Shown here in pieces: positions 26,632 through 35,387 of a stretch of DNA of 47,230 nt. The notes under the pieces were generated by a model, which was given only the letters and a program-made list of their open reading frames with translations, had not been told where the DNA came from and made no database searches. The translations under genes were made by a program, and so were the position numbers. Origin of the DNA: Acidimicrobiaceae bacterium (GTDB taxonomy: Bacteria; Actinomycetota; Acidimicrobiia; Acidimicrobiales; Aldehydirespiratoraceae); the NCBI GenBank assembly GCA_009843735.1, contig VYCW01000002.1, positions 1 to 47,230 on the forward strand, written 5' to 3'. How positions within the stretch are numbered: position 1 is the stretch's first letter; each line of letters starts with the position of its first letter.

Positions 26632-27777
26632 TCAGGCCTCCAGCTGTCCGGCCAGGGACTCCACCGAGTCGATGAACTCCTCGACGATCTCATACACCAC
26701 CTGGGCACTGGTCTTGGACTGGTTCATCGTTCCCACGATCTGGCCGACAAAGTAGTTGGCCAGCTTCTCGGCGCCCGAACCGGCGGTGTGGGCAGCCCGC
26801 TCGATACGCCGCTGGGCGGTGCGGATCAGCACCGGCTGCAGCGGCATGCCCAGAGGGTCCGGCGTATTGTCGCGGTCCCATTCCTCGGTCCAGGCCGACT
26901 TGAGCATCCGGGCCGGCTTGCCGGTGAGGGAGCGCGATCGCATCGTGTCCGACGACGTGGCCGTCAGCATCTTGTCCTTCACCACCGGATGGGTCTCGGC
27001 CTCGACGGTGGTGAGCCACACCGACCCGCACCACACGCCCTCGGCACCCAGGGCCATGGCGGCGGCCATCTGGCGGCCCCGGCCGATGCCTCCCGCCCCG
27101 AGCACGGGCACGTCGACGGCGTCGACGATCTCGGGGATCAACACCAGGGAGCCGATCTCGCCGGTGTGGCCGCCGGCCTCGTATCCCTGGGCGATGATGA
27201 CGTCCACTCCGGCAGCCTGATGGCGCTCGGCGTGCACCGCCCGGCCCGCCAGCGCGCCGACCAGCTTGCCGGCATCCTTGGCCGCATCGATCATGTACTG
27301 CGGCGGCGGGCCCAGCGCGTTGGCCACGAACGCGCCCCGGTGGGCCAGTGCGATCTCCAGCTGGGCGCCGGCCGCGTCGGCCGAGAACGGCGTGGTGTCG
27401 CCCAGACTGCCGAAGGAGATGAGCGACTCCGAGCTGTCGTCGGCGGGCAGCGGCGGCACGTCGTAGCGGGCCAGTATCTCGTCGACGAAGTCCACGTGGG
27501 TGGCCGGGATGAGCTGGCGGATGTCGTCGAGTGTGAATCCCCCGTCGGGACCGCCGGAAAGCCTGGCGGGGATGATCACGTCCACCCCGTACGGCTTGTC
27601 ACCGACCTCCGCCTCGATCCAGTCCAGGTCGATATCGAGACTCTCGGGCGAGTGGGCCACCGCTCCGAGCACTCCCATCCCACCGGCCTTGGACACCGCG
27701 GCCACCACGTCGCGGCAATGGCTGAAGGCGACGATCGGGAACTCGATCCCCAGCATTTCGGTGATGCGGGTCCTCAC
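26632..27777 (-). CDS. Nitronate monooxygenase-family FMN oxidoreductase
   Basis: 381 residues, TIM barrel of the 2-nitropropane dioxygenase family. LGIEFPIVAF at the start, AGGMGVLGAVAHSPESL, the DVIIAQGYEAGGHTG loop with the active-site His, VPVLGAGGIGRGRQMAAAMALGAEGVWCGSVWL (FMN phosphate site) are present in order. Members oxidise nitronates or related carbanions with FMN and O2; many are orphan in function. The C-terminal 60 residues are helical and somewhat extended. GTG 27777 has AGAGGAGG about 5 nt upstream, a strong ribosome site. It lies between an acyl-CoA dehydrogenase and an aminotransferase on the same strand. Confidence 0.85.
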   Translation of the reverse strand: MRTRITEMLGIEFPIVAFSHCRDVVAAVSKAGGMGVLGAVAHSPESLDIDLDWIEAEVGDKPYGVDVIIPARLSGGPDGGFTLDDIRQLIPATHVDFVDEILARYDVPPLPADDSSESLISFGSLGDTTPFSADAAGAQLEIALAHRGAFVANALGPPPQYMIDAAKDAGKLVGALAGRAVHAERHQAAGVDVIIAQGYEAGGHTGEIGSLVLIPEIVDAVDVPVLGAGGIGRGRQMAAAMALGAEGVWCGSVWLTTVEAETHPVVKDKMLTATSSDTMRSRSLTGKPARMLKSAWTEEWDRDNTPDPLGMPLQPVLIRTAQRRIERAAHTAGSGAEKLANYFVGQIVGTMNQSKTSAQVVYEIVEEFIDSVESLAGQLEA

Positions 27778-27822
27778 ATCCGCCTCCTCTGCGTCTGTAT
27801 GAAGGTGAGACCAGTCCCCACG

Positions 27823-29055
27823 CTAGGCGCGCCTTCGCTGGGATTCGCTCCAGGTGAGGCCGGCTTCCACGTTCGGCTCGCGGGGAAGGCCCAGAACGTG
27901 CTCGGCCACGATGTTGCGCTGCACCGCGAACGTGCCGCCCCCCAGCGTCAGTGCCGGCGAGAAAAGCAGGCCGTAGTGCCAGATGGGGTCGACGTCGGGG
28001 AACTGGCCGCCGCCGCGGGGGAAGTTGACTTCGGTGGCGCCGGTCTGCATCCCCTTGGGGATCTCGCCGACCGGACCCGAGCCGGTGAGCAGGCCGGCCG
28101 CGCCGACCGTGGCCGCGGCCGCCTCCATCACTCTCTGACCGTGGTCGTCGGACATGATCTTCTGGATCGACGCCTCGGGTCCCGGTGTCCGTCCGGCCAG
28201 GCGGGCGCTGAGGGTGCGCAACTGGTTGAGCCGGAGCACCTCAGCCTCGCAGTACACCGAGGCCAGCCGGTCGCGCATCACGGGGTCGGACACACCTCCG
28301 TTGCTCTTGACGAGTTCGATCAGCTTCTGGGCGGTGGGGCCCAGGCTCCACAGCACCCCGCCCGAGGACAGACCGACCCTCTCGTTGGCCAGCGTCACCT
28401 TGGCCAGGCGCCAGCCATCGCCCTCGTCGCCCACACGCAGGCCGGCCGGCAGCCGCACGTCGTCGAAGAACACCTGGTTGAAGGAGTGGGCGGTGGTCAT
28501 GTCCACGATGGGCTGCATGGTCACGCCCGGGGCGTCCATGGGGCAGATGAAGTAGGAGATGCCCTTGTGCTTGGGCACGTCCGGGTTGGTCCGAGCGATG
28601 AGGATCCCGAACTTGCTGTGGTGGGCCCCGCTGGACCAGATCTTGGAGCCGTTCACGATGTACGTGTCGCCGTCGCGCACCGCCCGGGTGGACAGCGAGG
28701 CCAGGTCCGACCCGGAGTCGGGCTCGCTGAAGAGCTGGCACCAGTACTCCTCGCCGCTGAAGATGGGCCACAGGTAGCGGTCCTTCTGCTCCGGCGTGCC
28801 GGCGGCCAGGATGGTGGGCGCGGCCCAGCCGATCCCGATCAGGTTGTCGGGCCGCTTGACTCCGGCGACGGCGAGCTCCTCATCGATAACGATCTGGTGC
28901 AGCCCGTCGGCCTCCAGCCCCCACGGCCGGGGCCAGTGGGGAACCACGTATCCGGCCTCGGCCAGTTGCTTCCCGGTGGGATTCGGGTGCTCCGCAATCC
29001 AGCGCCTTACCGCGGCCCGGCGGAGGTCGTCGTCAGGAGGAAGATCGAAGTCCAT
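27823..29055 (-). CDS. Acyl-CoA dehydrogenase (FadE-type)
   Basis: 410 residues. CQLFSEPDSGSDLASLSTRA is the FAD-binding signature, VNGSKIWSSGAHHS and ANERVGLSSGG follow, and the C-terminus reads QRNIVAEHVLGLPRE. The family oxidises acyl-CoA to enoyl-CoA. The stretch aligned with the YEGT Glu of medium-chain enzymes reads LGGGT here, so the usual catalytic base is not at that position; either it lies elsewhere, as in isovaleryl- and long-chain-type enzymes, or this is the non-catalytic half of a heteromer, as known for some actinobacterial FadE pairs. No partner acyl-CoA dehydrogenase is adjacent. It has a GAGGG site upstream of ATG 29055 and diverges from the LLM gene. Confidence 0.88.
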   Translation of the reverse strand: MDFDLPPDDDLRRAAVRRWIAEHPNPTGKQLAEAGYVVPHWPRPWGLEADGLHQIVIDEELAVAGVKRPDNLIGIGWAAPTILAAGTPEQKDRYLWPIFSGEEYWCQLFSEPDSGSDLASLSTRAVRDGDTYIVNGSKIWSSGAHHSKFGILIARTNPDVPKHKGISYFICPMDAPGVTMQPIVDMTTAHSFNQVFFDDVRLPAGLRVGDEGDGWRLAKVTLANERVGLSSGGVLWSLGPTAQKLIELVKSNGGVSDPVMRDRLASVYCEAEVLRLNQLRTLSARLAGRTPGPEASIQKIMSDDHGQRVMEAAAATVGAAGLLTGSGPVGEIPKGMQTGATEVNFPRGGGQFPDVDPIWHYGLLFSPALTLGGGTFAVQRNIVAEHVLGLPREPNVEAGLTWSESQRRRA

Positions 29056-29132
29056 GGATCCCTCACTCTCGCCACGCCGGAGCGCCGTCGCAACCGACGC
29101 CCAGCTCTTGATCGATCCGGCGCGGAAGGCCG

Positions 29133-29138
29133 CTACGG
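29133..29138 (+). promoter_or_regulatory. Possible -10 element for the LLM oxidoreductase gene
   Basis: TACGGT about 50 nt before the ATG at 29191, in the 135-bp gap between divergent genes. TTGATC at 29107-29112 could be a -35 but the spacer is long (20 nt). This gene has a leader and a clear ribosome site, unlike most others here. Confidence 0.25.
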
Positions 29139-29190
29139 TGCGACTGCTCGGCTGGCCTGCCCGGCAACCCCCACGAGACAGGAGGCGGCA

Positions 29191-30222
29191 ATGAAGCTGG
29201 GGCTGAACACCGGATACTGGTCAGCGGGGCCTCCCGCAGGGGCGACCGAGCAGATCGCGGCGGCCGACCGGCTCGGGTTCGACTCGATCTGGACCGCGGA
29301 GGCCTACGGGTCCGACTGCTTCACGCCTCTGGCCTGGTGGGGGGCGGCGACCGAGCGGGTGCTGCTGGGCACGTCCATCACGCAGATGTCGGCCCGCACC
29401 CCGGCCGCCACGGCCATGGCCGCCATGAGCCTCGACCACCTGTCGGGCGGCCGCTTCGTGCTGGGCGTGGGCGCATCCGGTCCGCAGGTGGTGGAGGGCT
29501 GGTACGGGCGGCCCTACTCCCGGCCGCTGGCCCGTACCCGCGAGTACGTGGAAATCGTGCGCCAGGTGATCGACCGGGCCGGCCCCGTCGCCTACGACGG
29601 GGAGTTCTACCAGCTCCCCTACACCGGGCAGGGCAGCACAGGGTTGGGGAAGGCCCTCAAGAGCACGGTGCATCCGCTGCGGCGGGACATCCCGATCTAC
29701 CTGGGCGCTGAGGGCCCGAAGAACGTCGCCCTGGCGGCCGAGATCTGCGACGGCTGGCTGGCCTGGCTGTTCTCGCCCCGCCACGACGCCATGTACCGCG
29801 ACTTCCTGTCCGAGGGCTTCGGCCGGCCCGGCTCTCGGCGCAGCCTCGACGACTTCGAGGTGGTGGCGTCCACCATCCTGGTCCCCGGAGACGACGTAGA
29901 CGCGTGCGCCGACTTCGTACGGCCGGTCATCTCGCTCTATGTGGGGGGCATGGGGGCCAAGGGAGCCAACTTCCACCGGGCCGTGTTCGACCGGATGGGC
30001 TACGAGGCCCAGTGCGACACCATCCAGGACCTGTTCCTGGCCGGCGACAGGGCCGCGGCCACCGCAGCCGTCACCACCGAGATGTGCGAGGAGATCGCGC
30101 TGATAGGGCCGTGGTCCAAGATCGCCGAGGACCTGGAGGCCTGGCGGTCGTCAGTGGTGACCACGCTGCTGGTCAGCGGCGCCCCAGCCACCCTGGAGCG
30201 CTTCGCCGAACTCGCGGGGTGA
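29191..30222 (+). CDS. LLM-class F420-dependent oxidoreductase
   Basis: 343 residues, luciferase-like TIM barrel. The N-terminus KLGLNTGYW and AADRLGFDSIWTAEAYGSD, then GTSITQMSARTPAATAMAA, LDHLSGGRFVLGVGASGPQVVEGWYGRPYSRPLART and IPIYLGAEGPKNVALAAEICDGW are the hallmark of the actinobacterial F420 branch that includes mycobacterial LLM proteins. Hydride transfer with coenzyme F420 is inferred; the substrate is unknown. ATG 29191 has GGAGG 5 nt upstream, which settles the start even though the frame stays open far into the opposite-strand genes. It converges with the IMPDH-like gene, with 8 nt between the ends. Confidence 0.88.
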   Translation: MKLGLNTGYWSAGPPAGATEQIAAADRLGFDSIWTAEAYGSDCFTPLAWWGAATERVLLGTSITQMSARTPAATAMAAMSLDHLSGGRFVLGVGASGPQVVEGWYGRPYSRPLARTREYVEIVRQVIDRAGPVAYDGEFYQLPYTGQGSTGLGKALKSTVHPLRRDIPIYLGAEGPKNVALAAEICDGWLAWLFSPRHDAMYRDFLSEGFGRPGSRRSLDDFEVVASTILVPGDDVDACADFVRPVISLYVGGMGAKGANFHRAVFDRMGYEAQCDTIQDLFLAGDRAAATAAVTTEMCEEIALIGPWSKIAEDLEAWRSSVVTTLLVSGAPATLERFAELAG

Positions 30223-30230
30223 CCGGGCGG

Positions 30231-31292
30231 CTAGCGGGGACCGAGGGTGGCGTGGGGCAGGCTCTCGATCACGCCCTGAGGGGTGACCGCCATGAACTCG
30301 GCCAACTCTGAGAACTCAGCCAGCGTGCCGGCGTTGGTGTAGCTCATGGCGCTGCGCAAGCCGGCCATCAACTGGTGCACGAGCTTGGAGACCTCTCCCT
30401 TGTAGGGCACGGTGCCCTCGACCCCCTCGGGGGCCCGGTACGACAGGTACTCCTCGTCTAGATCCTCCCCGGCCCGGTCGGCCCGGGCCTGCACCGCTTC
30501 GAAGCTGGCCATGCCCCGGATGCGCTTCTGGAGTCCCTTGGCGCCCTGCTCCACCTCGCCGGGACTCTCCTTGGTGCCGGCCAGCATGCTGCCCACCATC
30601 ACCGTCGACGCGCCTGCAGCCAGCGCCTTGGCGATGTCGCCGGAGCTGCGGATGCCGCCGTCGGCGATGACGGGCACCCCGACCGGGGCCACGTCCGCGA
30701 TGGCGGTCAGCTGGGGCACGCCGACACCGGCGACGGTGCGGGTGGTGCAGACGCCGCCCGGTCCGACTCCCACCTTCACCGCGTCAGCCCCGGCGTCAGC
30801 AAGGTCGGCCGCGCCCTCGAGGGTGGCGACGTTGCCGGCCAACACGTCGATGTCGGCGAAATGGTCCTTCAGGGAGCGCACGCCGTCGATGGCGTGGTCG
30901 GAGTGGCCGTGGGCGATGTCCAGCACCAGCGCGTCGGCGCCGGCCGCGACCAGGGCCTTGGCCCGATCGAGCATGTCGCGATCGGTGCCCACCGCGGCCC
31001 CGACGACCAGGCCGGCGCCGGCCTCCTTGACCAGGTCGATCTGGTCGGCCTGGGCTTCGATGGGCATGAACCGGTGCACGAAGCCGATGCCCCCGAGGCG
31101 AGCCATGGCCACAGCCATCTCATGCTCGCAGACAGTGTCCATGTTGGCGGCCACGACCGGGATCCCCAGCTCGATGCGACGCGACAGTCGCGTGCACACC
31201 GACACGTCCTGGCGGGACCTGATCGACGACCGCCTCGGGACGATCAGAACATCATCGAAGGTGAGACCGGTGCGGATCTGTCCCAATCCCAT
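30231..31292 (-). CDS. IMP dehydrogenase/GMP reductase family enzyme without CBS domains
   Basis: 353 residues, one TIM barrel and no CBS insert, so shorter than normal GuaB (about 490). [10 protein letters not shown] starts the fold; [22 protein letters not shown] with the catalytic Cys, [21 protein letters not shown] and the [14 protein letters not shown] phosphate site follow. The flap region reads [19 protein letters not shown], which looks intermediate between IMPDH and GMP reductase (EYRASEG in the latter). It either oxidises IMP to XMP or reduces GMP to IMP; length favours GMP reductase. TAGGTT about 9 nt before ATG 31292 may give a near-leaderless transcript. The small SHOCT-like gene lies upstream. 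Confidence 0.85.
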   Translation of the reverse strand: MGLGQIRTGLTFDDVLIVPRRSSIRSRQDVSVCTRLSRRIELGIPVVAANMDTVCEHEMAVAMARLGGIGFVHRFMPIEAQADQIDLVKEAGAGLVVGAAVGTDRDMLDRAKALVAAGADALVLDIAHGHSDHAIDGVRSLKDHFADIDVLAGNVATLEGAADLADAGADAVKVGVGPGGVCTTRTVAGVGVPQLTAIADVAPVGVPVIADGGIRSSGDIAKALAAGASTVMVGSMLAGTKESPGEVEQGAKGLQKRIRGMASFEAVQARADRAGEDLDEEYLSYRAPEGVEGTVPYKGEVSKLVHQLMAGLRSAMSYTNAGTLAEFSELAEFMAVTPQGVIESLPHATLGPR

Positions 31293-31360
31293 GACGCTGC
31301 CAACCTACAGGACGCGGCCGGTCCGAGAGGCGCGACCTGAACGCGGCGGGCGTGCCGGGC

Positions 31361-31651
31361 TCAGTCGACGGAGATCTGGGCCATCAGGCTGGCCCGCTGC
31401 TCGTCGAAGGTCTCGAGGTCGAGCTGGCCGTCGTCATAGCGGCGGTGCAGATCCTCCACCTTGGCCATGATCTCATCGTTGCTGAGCGTCGGAGCGTGCG
31501 ACGGCGTGTCGTCTTCGTCGTCCTGCTGACGGCCGTGCTCCAACTCGAACAGCTCGCCCCGGCCCAGCCGCTTCTGGCGCTTGGCTTCGGCCCGGGCCTT
31601 CTTGGCCATGTCACGCTGGCGCTTGGCGAAACTGGATCGTCCGGTTGCCAT
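31361..31651 (-). CDS. Small charged protein with SHOCT-like C-terminus
   Basis: 96 residues. The first 35 are strongly basic ([20 protein letters not shown]), followed by an acidic linker (QQDDEDD). The C-terminal helix pair, [26 protein letters not shown], resembles the SHOCT domain (short C-terminal helix pair with a G-x-L/I-T/S-x-E-E-F-like turn). Such proteins are widespread in Actinobacteria; the function is unknown. The basic part suggests binding to nucleic acid or membrane. ATG 31651 has GGAGG 9 nt upstream. It sits 68 nt ahead of the IMPDH-like gene on the same strand and may be cotranscribed with it. Confidence 0.7.
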   Translation of the reverse strand: MATGRSSFAKRQRDMAKKARAEAKRQKRLGRGELFELEHGRQQDDEDDTPSHAPTLSNDEIMAKVEDLHRRYDDGQLDLETFDEQRASLMAQISVD

Positions 31652-31823
31652 TGGTATCAGCCTCCGTAGATCGCTTGCGGCCCTCCTGGAGGAGTGGGGC
31701 CACCAAACGAGGGTACCCAGTGAGCGCTGAATTCCATCCCCTCACGGGTGGCGCGACCGTCACTACCATGCCGCTTGCAGCCGTGACGCTCCCCGCCGGG
31801 AAGCGCTCGCCGCCCCGGAACCC

Positions 31824-33041
31824 ATGACCGACACCGCCACCGATATCTACTCGCCGGACCTGTATGTGGACGGCCCGCCGCACGAGGCGTTCTCCAGGCT
31901 GCGCCGCGAGCAGCCGGTGTACTGGCAGGACGTGCCGGGTCAAGCCGGGTACTGGGCGGTGCTGCGCCACGCCGACGTGGTCCATGTGGCCCGCCACCCC
32001 GAGCTGTTCTCGGCCTCGGAGGGCGGGGTGGTGATCGAGGACCTCGAACCGGCGAGCCTCGAGAGCATGCGGGACATGCTCCTGGCCATGGACCCGCCCC
32101 GCCATACCGCCTACCGCAAGCCGGTGTCACCCGAGTTCAAGGCCAGGGTGATCGGCCGGATGGAGGAGCGCATCCGAGCCATCACCGCCGGCATCCTGGA
32201 CCCGATCCATGCCCGGGTCGCCTCGCCGGCCGGTCTGGAGGTGGAGTTCGTCCACGAAGTGGGCGCGCATCTGCCCAGCGCGGTGGTGGGCGAGCTGATG
32301 GGCATCCCCCGCGAGGACTGGGCCACGATCCATGCCCTGGCCGAGCGCAACTCCGGCGGCCAGGACCCTGACATCGCGGAGGAGTCGGAGCGCGGCTCCT
32401 CCAGCGTGGAGATGGCCATGTACGGGATGGGCTTCGCCGCACGCCGCCGCACCATGCCTCTGCAGGAGGACCTCACCGACGTGCTGCTGGGCAGCCCCTT
32501 CGACGGCCGCCTCATGACCGACGTCGACTTCGGCCGCTTCTTCGTGCAGCTGGTCACCGCGGGCAACGACACCACCCGCACGATGCTGTCCAGCGGGCTC
32601 CTGGCTCTGCTTCAGCATCCGGAGCAGCTGGCGGAAGTGCGCCGGCGGCCGGAGGCGATACCGGGGATGGTCGAGGAGGTGCTGCGCTGGGCCAACCCGC
32701 TGCACTACTTCCGGCGCACCGCGGTAACCGACACCGAGATCTCCGGTCAGCCGATCGCGGCGGGCGACAAGGTGGCGATGGTCTACACGTCGGCCAACCG
32801 CGACGAGGCGGTGTTCGACGACCCCCAGTCGTTCGACATCACCCGCAGCCCCAACCCGCACCTGTCCTTCGGGATCGGCACCCACTTCTGCCTGGGGGTG
32901 CACCTGGCGCGGCTCGAGGGCCGGGTGTTCTTCGAGGAACTGCTGGCCCGCTTCGGACGGGTCGAGCTGGCGGGCGAGCCGGTGCGCCAGCGCTCTAACC
33001 TGAACAACGCCCTGAAGTCGCTGCCCGTCCGCCTCGCCTGA
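31824..33041 (+). CDS. Cytochrome P450
   Basis: 405 residues, the length of a soluble class I bacterial P450. The I-helix oxygen-binding segment is AGNDTTRTM, the K-helix ExxR is EEVLRW and the heme loop is FGIGTHFCLGVHLA with the axial Cys356. MDPPRHTAYRK (C-helix) is also typical. The substrate cannot be inferred reliably, though CYP families with this heme loop in Actinobacteria often take steroids or terpenoids. A ferredoxin gene, needed for electron transfer, is not adjacent. The ATG has no clear ribosome site. The gene ends 14 bp before the convergent SDR gene. Confidence 0.93.
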   Translation: MTDTATDIYSPDLYVDGPPHEAFSRLRREQPVYWQDVPGQAGYWAVLRHADVVHVARHPELFSASEGGVVIEDLEPASLESMRDMLLAMDPPRHTAYRKPVSPEFKARVIGRMEERIRAITAGILDPIHARVASPAGLEVEFVHEVGAHLPSAVVGELMGIPREDWATIHALAERNSGGQDPDIAEESERGSSSVEMAMYGMGFAARRRTMPLQEDLTDVLLGSPFDGRLMTDVDFGRFFVQLVTAGNDTTRTMLSSGLLALLQHPEQLAEVRRRPEAIPGMVEEVLRWANPLHYFRRTAVTDTEISGQPIAAGDKVAMVYTSANRDEAVFDDPQSFDITRSPNPHLSFGIGTHFCLGVHLARLEGRVFFEELLARFGRVELAGEPVRQRSNLNNALKSLPVRLA

Positions 33042-33055
33042 ACCTCTAGCACCCG

Positions 33056-33853
33056 CTAGTCGGCGAAGCCGATGCCTCCGCCGACGGGCACGGTGGCGCC
33101 GGTGAGGTACGACCCGGCCCGCGACGCCAGGTAGACGGCGGCGCCGGCCATGTCGTCGGGCCGGCCGATGCGCCTGAGAGGCACCTGGGCCGCAAGCGCC
33201 GACCGGGCGCCGGGATCGTCGAGTATGAACGCCATCATCTTCGAGTCGAACGGGCCGGGGGCGATGGCGTTGACGGTGATGTCATCGCGGGCCAGCCGCT
33301 TGGCCAGGTGCCGGGTCAGATGGATGATCCCCGCCTTCGACGCCGAGTACGAGTAGGTCTCCATGTCGGGCACCTTCAGCCCGTCGACGGAGGCGACGTT
33401 GATCACCCGGGCCGGATCCTCGGCGCTGGCTGCGGCCCGCAACAGACCCAGCAGCTCCTGAGTGAGGAAGAACGGGCCCCTCACGTTCGTGTCCATCACC
33501 TTGTCCCAACCGTGCACCGGGAACTCGTCCAGCGGGGCCCCCCAGCTCGCCCCGGCGTTGTTCACCAGGATGTCGAGCGAGTCCACCCTCTCCCGCACGG
33601 CTGCGGCCAGCGCCTGGCAGCCCTCCGGCGTAGACAGGTCGGCCTGCACGGCCTCGCACGGGCCTCGGGCCGACAGTCCCTCGACGGCCGCAGTGAGCTG
33701 ATCGGCCTTGCGGGCCGAGATGATCACCCGGCAGCCGGCGTCGAGCAGGCCTGCGGCGATCATGCGGCCGATGCCTCGGCTCCCGCCGGTGACGACCGCA
33801 GTCTTGCCGTCCAGCCCGAACAGTTCGGTCAAACGGTCGGTGCTCATCGGCAT
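33056..33853 (-). CDS. Short-chain dehydrogenase/reductase (RhlG/FabG-like)
   Basis: 265 residues, classical SDR. TGGSRGIGR is the glycine-rich NADP site, NNAGASWG the NNAG motif, Ser in NVASVDG and YSASK (Tyr and Lys) complete the catalytic set, and IAPGPFDSKM follows. The DGLKVPDMETYSYSASK stretch and GGIGF end resemble RhlG-type 3-oxoacyl reductases. The substrate is unknown. ATG 33853 has GGAGG 9 nt upstream; a second ATG two codons later is possible. The gene faces the P450 with 14 bp between the ends, and its promoter side carries a large palindrome shared with the GDPD gene. Confidence 0.88.
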   Translation of the reverse strand: MPMSTDRLTELFGLDGKTAVVTGGSRGIGRMIAAGLLDAGCRVIISARKADQLTAAVEGLSARGPCEAVQADLSTPEGCQALAAAVRERVDSLDILVNNAGASWGAPLDEFPVHGWDKVMDTNVRGPFFLTQELLGLLRAAASAEDPARVINVASVDGLKVPDMETYSYSASKAGIIHLTRHLAKRLARDDITVNAIAPGPFDSKMMAFILDDPGARSALAAQVPLRRIGRPDDMAGAAVYLASRAGSYLTGATVPVGGGIGFAD

Positions 33854-33916
33854 GGTCAGCGTCCTCCGGAGTCGGGCTCGGTTGAGTCGCCATCATGACA
33901 GACCGCGCCGTCGAAG

Positions 33917-33967
33917 CGAACAACTGTCAAGAATCCACCGCAGAGGTGGAAAACTGACAGTTGTTCG
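33917..33967. promoter_or_regulatory. Large palindrome between divergent SDR and GDPD genes
   Basis: CGAACAACTGTCA (33917-33929) and TGACAGTTGTTCG (33955-33967) are perfect inverted repeats over 13 bp. Inside lie AGAA and AAAC as facing loops, then TCCACC/GGTGGA (6 bp) around a five-base loop GCAGA. The whole could be an operator for a dimeric regulator or an RNA hairpin. It lies 64 bp from the SDR start and 75 bp from the GDPD start. The design (outer stem, A-rich internal loop, inner stem) resembles the dispersed element but the sequence is unrelated. Confidence 0.75.
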
Positions 33968-34027
33968 GGCCAGTAGTGCTTGAGCGGCTCCCCGCCAGGA
34001 GGCCGAACGCTGGCAGTGACCCGCCAC

Positions 34028-34033
34028 TAAGGT
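34028..34033 (+). promoter_or_regulatory. -10 element for the GDPD lipoprotein gene
   Basis: TAAGGT sits 8 nt before the ATG at 34042, supporting that start rather than a frame opening further upstream inside the palindrome region. Confidence 0.4.
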
Positions 34034-34041
34034 CGGCGCGG

Positions 34042-35376
34042 ATGGGAGGAACCGATCGGGGCAGGATTCCGGCCCGGCAGTTCCCGCCGGGCGTGGTACT
34101 GATCGCCGGCCTGGCCGCAGCCATAGTGATCGCAGCCGCGGGCTGCGGCGGCGGCTCGGATGGCGGCGCCGAGCCGTTGCAGGACGCGACCGCGCTGATG
34201 CCGGAGTCGACTAGTCCACCCAGCGAGGCCACACCCTCCAGCGCTCCGACGACGACCGCAGCCCCCGCCACGACCTCGCCGGAGACCACCACATCCACGA
34301 CTTCAAGCACCACGGAGGCGGCTCCGACGACGACCGCGTCCCAGACGGCCAGGGAGACCGGGACAACAGAGTCCGAGACGACTACGACCGCCCCAGCCAC
34401 TACGACGAGCACAACGACAACCACAGAGCCTCCACCGACCACGACCACCACCATCGCCGTGCCGCCACCGGAGGCATCCACCGTGGACGGTCTGGTGGCG
34501 CTCGACCGTCCGCTGGTGATCGCCCACGCGGGCGGCGATCAGGACTACCCGCACTCCACCATGTACGCCTACACCCAGTCGGCCCTGGCCGGTAGCGACA
34601 TCCTCGAACTTGACGTGATGCTGACCGGCGACGACGTGCTCATCGTCCAGCACGACGACACCGTCGACCGCACCACCGAGGCCTCGGGTCCCGTGAATGA
34701 ACTGACGCTGGCGGAGATCCAGGCTCTCGACAACGCCCACTGGTTCGTGGCCGGCTTCTGGGGTGACCAGAGCCGGCCCCCGGAGGAGTACGTGTTCCGG
34801 GGAGTGCGGACCGGAGCGATCGAAGCGCCCGACGGCTTCGAGGCCGACGACTTCCGGGTGGCGACGTTCAGGGAGGTGGCCGAGCGGTTCCCCCACCATG
34901 TCCTCGATGTTGAGATCAAGCTCCAGCGGAACGCCGACGGCGAGGAGGACCCGGCGACCGGCATCGCCGCAGCCGAGGTGCTGGCGGCCGAGATCGCCGC
35001 GCTGAGCCGGGAGGAGTCGGTGATCGTGGCCTGCTTCAACGACGAGGTGCTGGAGGTGTTCAGCGAGCTCGCCCCCACGGTGGCTACCACCCCGGGCGAG
35101 GCGACGCTGGTCGGCTGGTTCCTGGAGGGCAAGGCCCTGGATCCGCAGCAACGGGTCATCCAGTTGCCTTTCACCTACGCGGGAATCGACGTCGTGACAC
35201 CCGACACGGTGGCCCGGGTCCACGATGAGGGCCTCGAGGTGTGGGTGTGGCTCAGCGGCACCGACGTGGTCGAAACGCGGGAGTTCTACGCCAGCCTGTT
35301 CGCGCTCGGTGTGGACGGCGTGATAGCAGGCCGCCCCGCCGAGGCAGCCGCCGCCTTAGCCGAGACCGCGGGCTAG
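34042..35376 (+). CDS. Secreted glycerophosphodiester phosphodiesterase lipoprotein
   Basis: 444 residues. Residues 15-35 form a lipoprotein signal (VVLIAGLAAAIVIAAAGC, Cys35). A Thr/Ser/Pro-rich linker, about 54-140, follows and looks like a cell-wall-spanning or glycosylated stalk. The catalytic domain begins VIAHAGGDQDYPHST (His162), then ILELDVMLTGDD (Glu189, Asp191) and VQHDDTVDRTT (His204), the GDPD pattern for hydrolysis of glycerophosphodiesters. Usual HRG and PENT read HAG and PHST, so one substrate contact differs. FREVAERFPHHVLDVEIK and VWVWLSG...VDGVIAGRP complete the barrel. It is likely anchored outside the membrane and could recycle lipid head groups or teichoic-acid-like polymers. 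Confidence 0.88.
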   Translation: MGGTDRGRIPARQFPPGVVLIAGLAAAIVIAAAGCGGGSDGGAEPLQDATALMPESTSPPSEATPSSAPTTTAAPATTSPETTTSTTSSTTEAAPTTTASQTARETGTTESETTTTAPATTTSTTTTTEPPPTTTTTIAVPPPEASTVDGLVALDRPLVIAHAGGDQDYPHSTMYAYTQSALAGSDILELDVMLTGDDVLIVQHDDTVDRTTEASGPVNELTLAEIQALDNAHWFVAGFWGDQSRPPEEYVFRGVRTGAIEAPDGFEADDFRVATFREVAERFPHHVLDVEIKLQRNADGEEDPATGIAAAEVLAAEIAALSREESVIVACFNDEVLEVFSELAPTVATTPGEATLVGWFLEGKALDPQQRVIQLPFTYAGIDVVTPDTVARVHDEGLEVWVWLSGTDVVETREFYASLFALGVDGVIAGRPAEAAAALAETAG

Positions 35377-35387
35377 TGCCCCTACTT

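Noticed and set aside
25441..29190. Very long plus-strand frame running into the LLM gene
   Set aside because: It lies opposite an aminotransferase, a nitronate monooxygenase and an acyl-CoA dehydrogenase with full motifs; the only real part is the LLM protein from ATG 29191, which has its own ribosome site.
34210..34470. ACN-rich stretch considered as a simple-sequence repeat
   Set aside because: Codons vary and encode a Thr/Ser/Pro linker in frame with a lipoprotein signal and a GDPD domain, so it is coding low complexity rather than a microsatellite.
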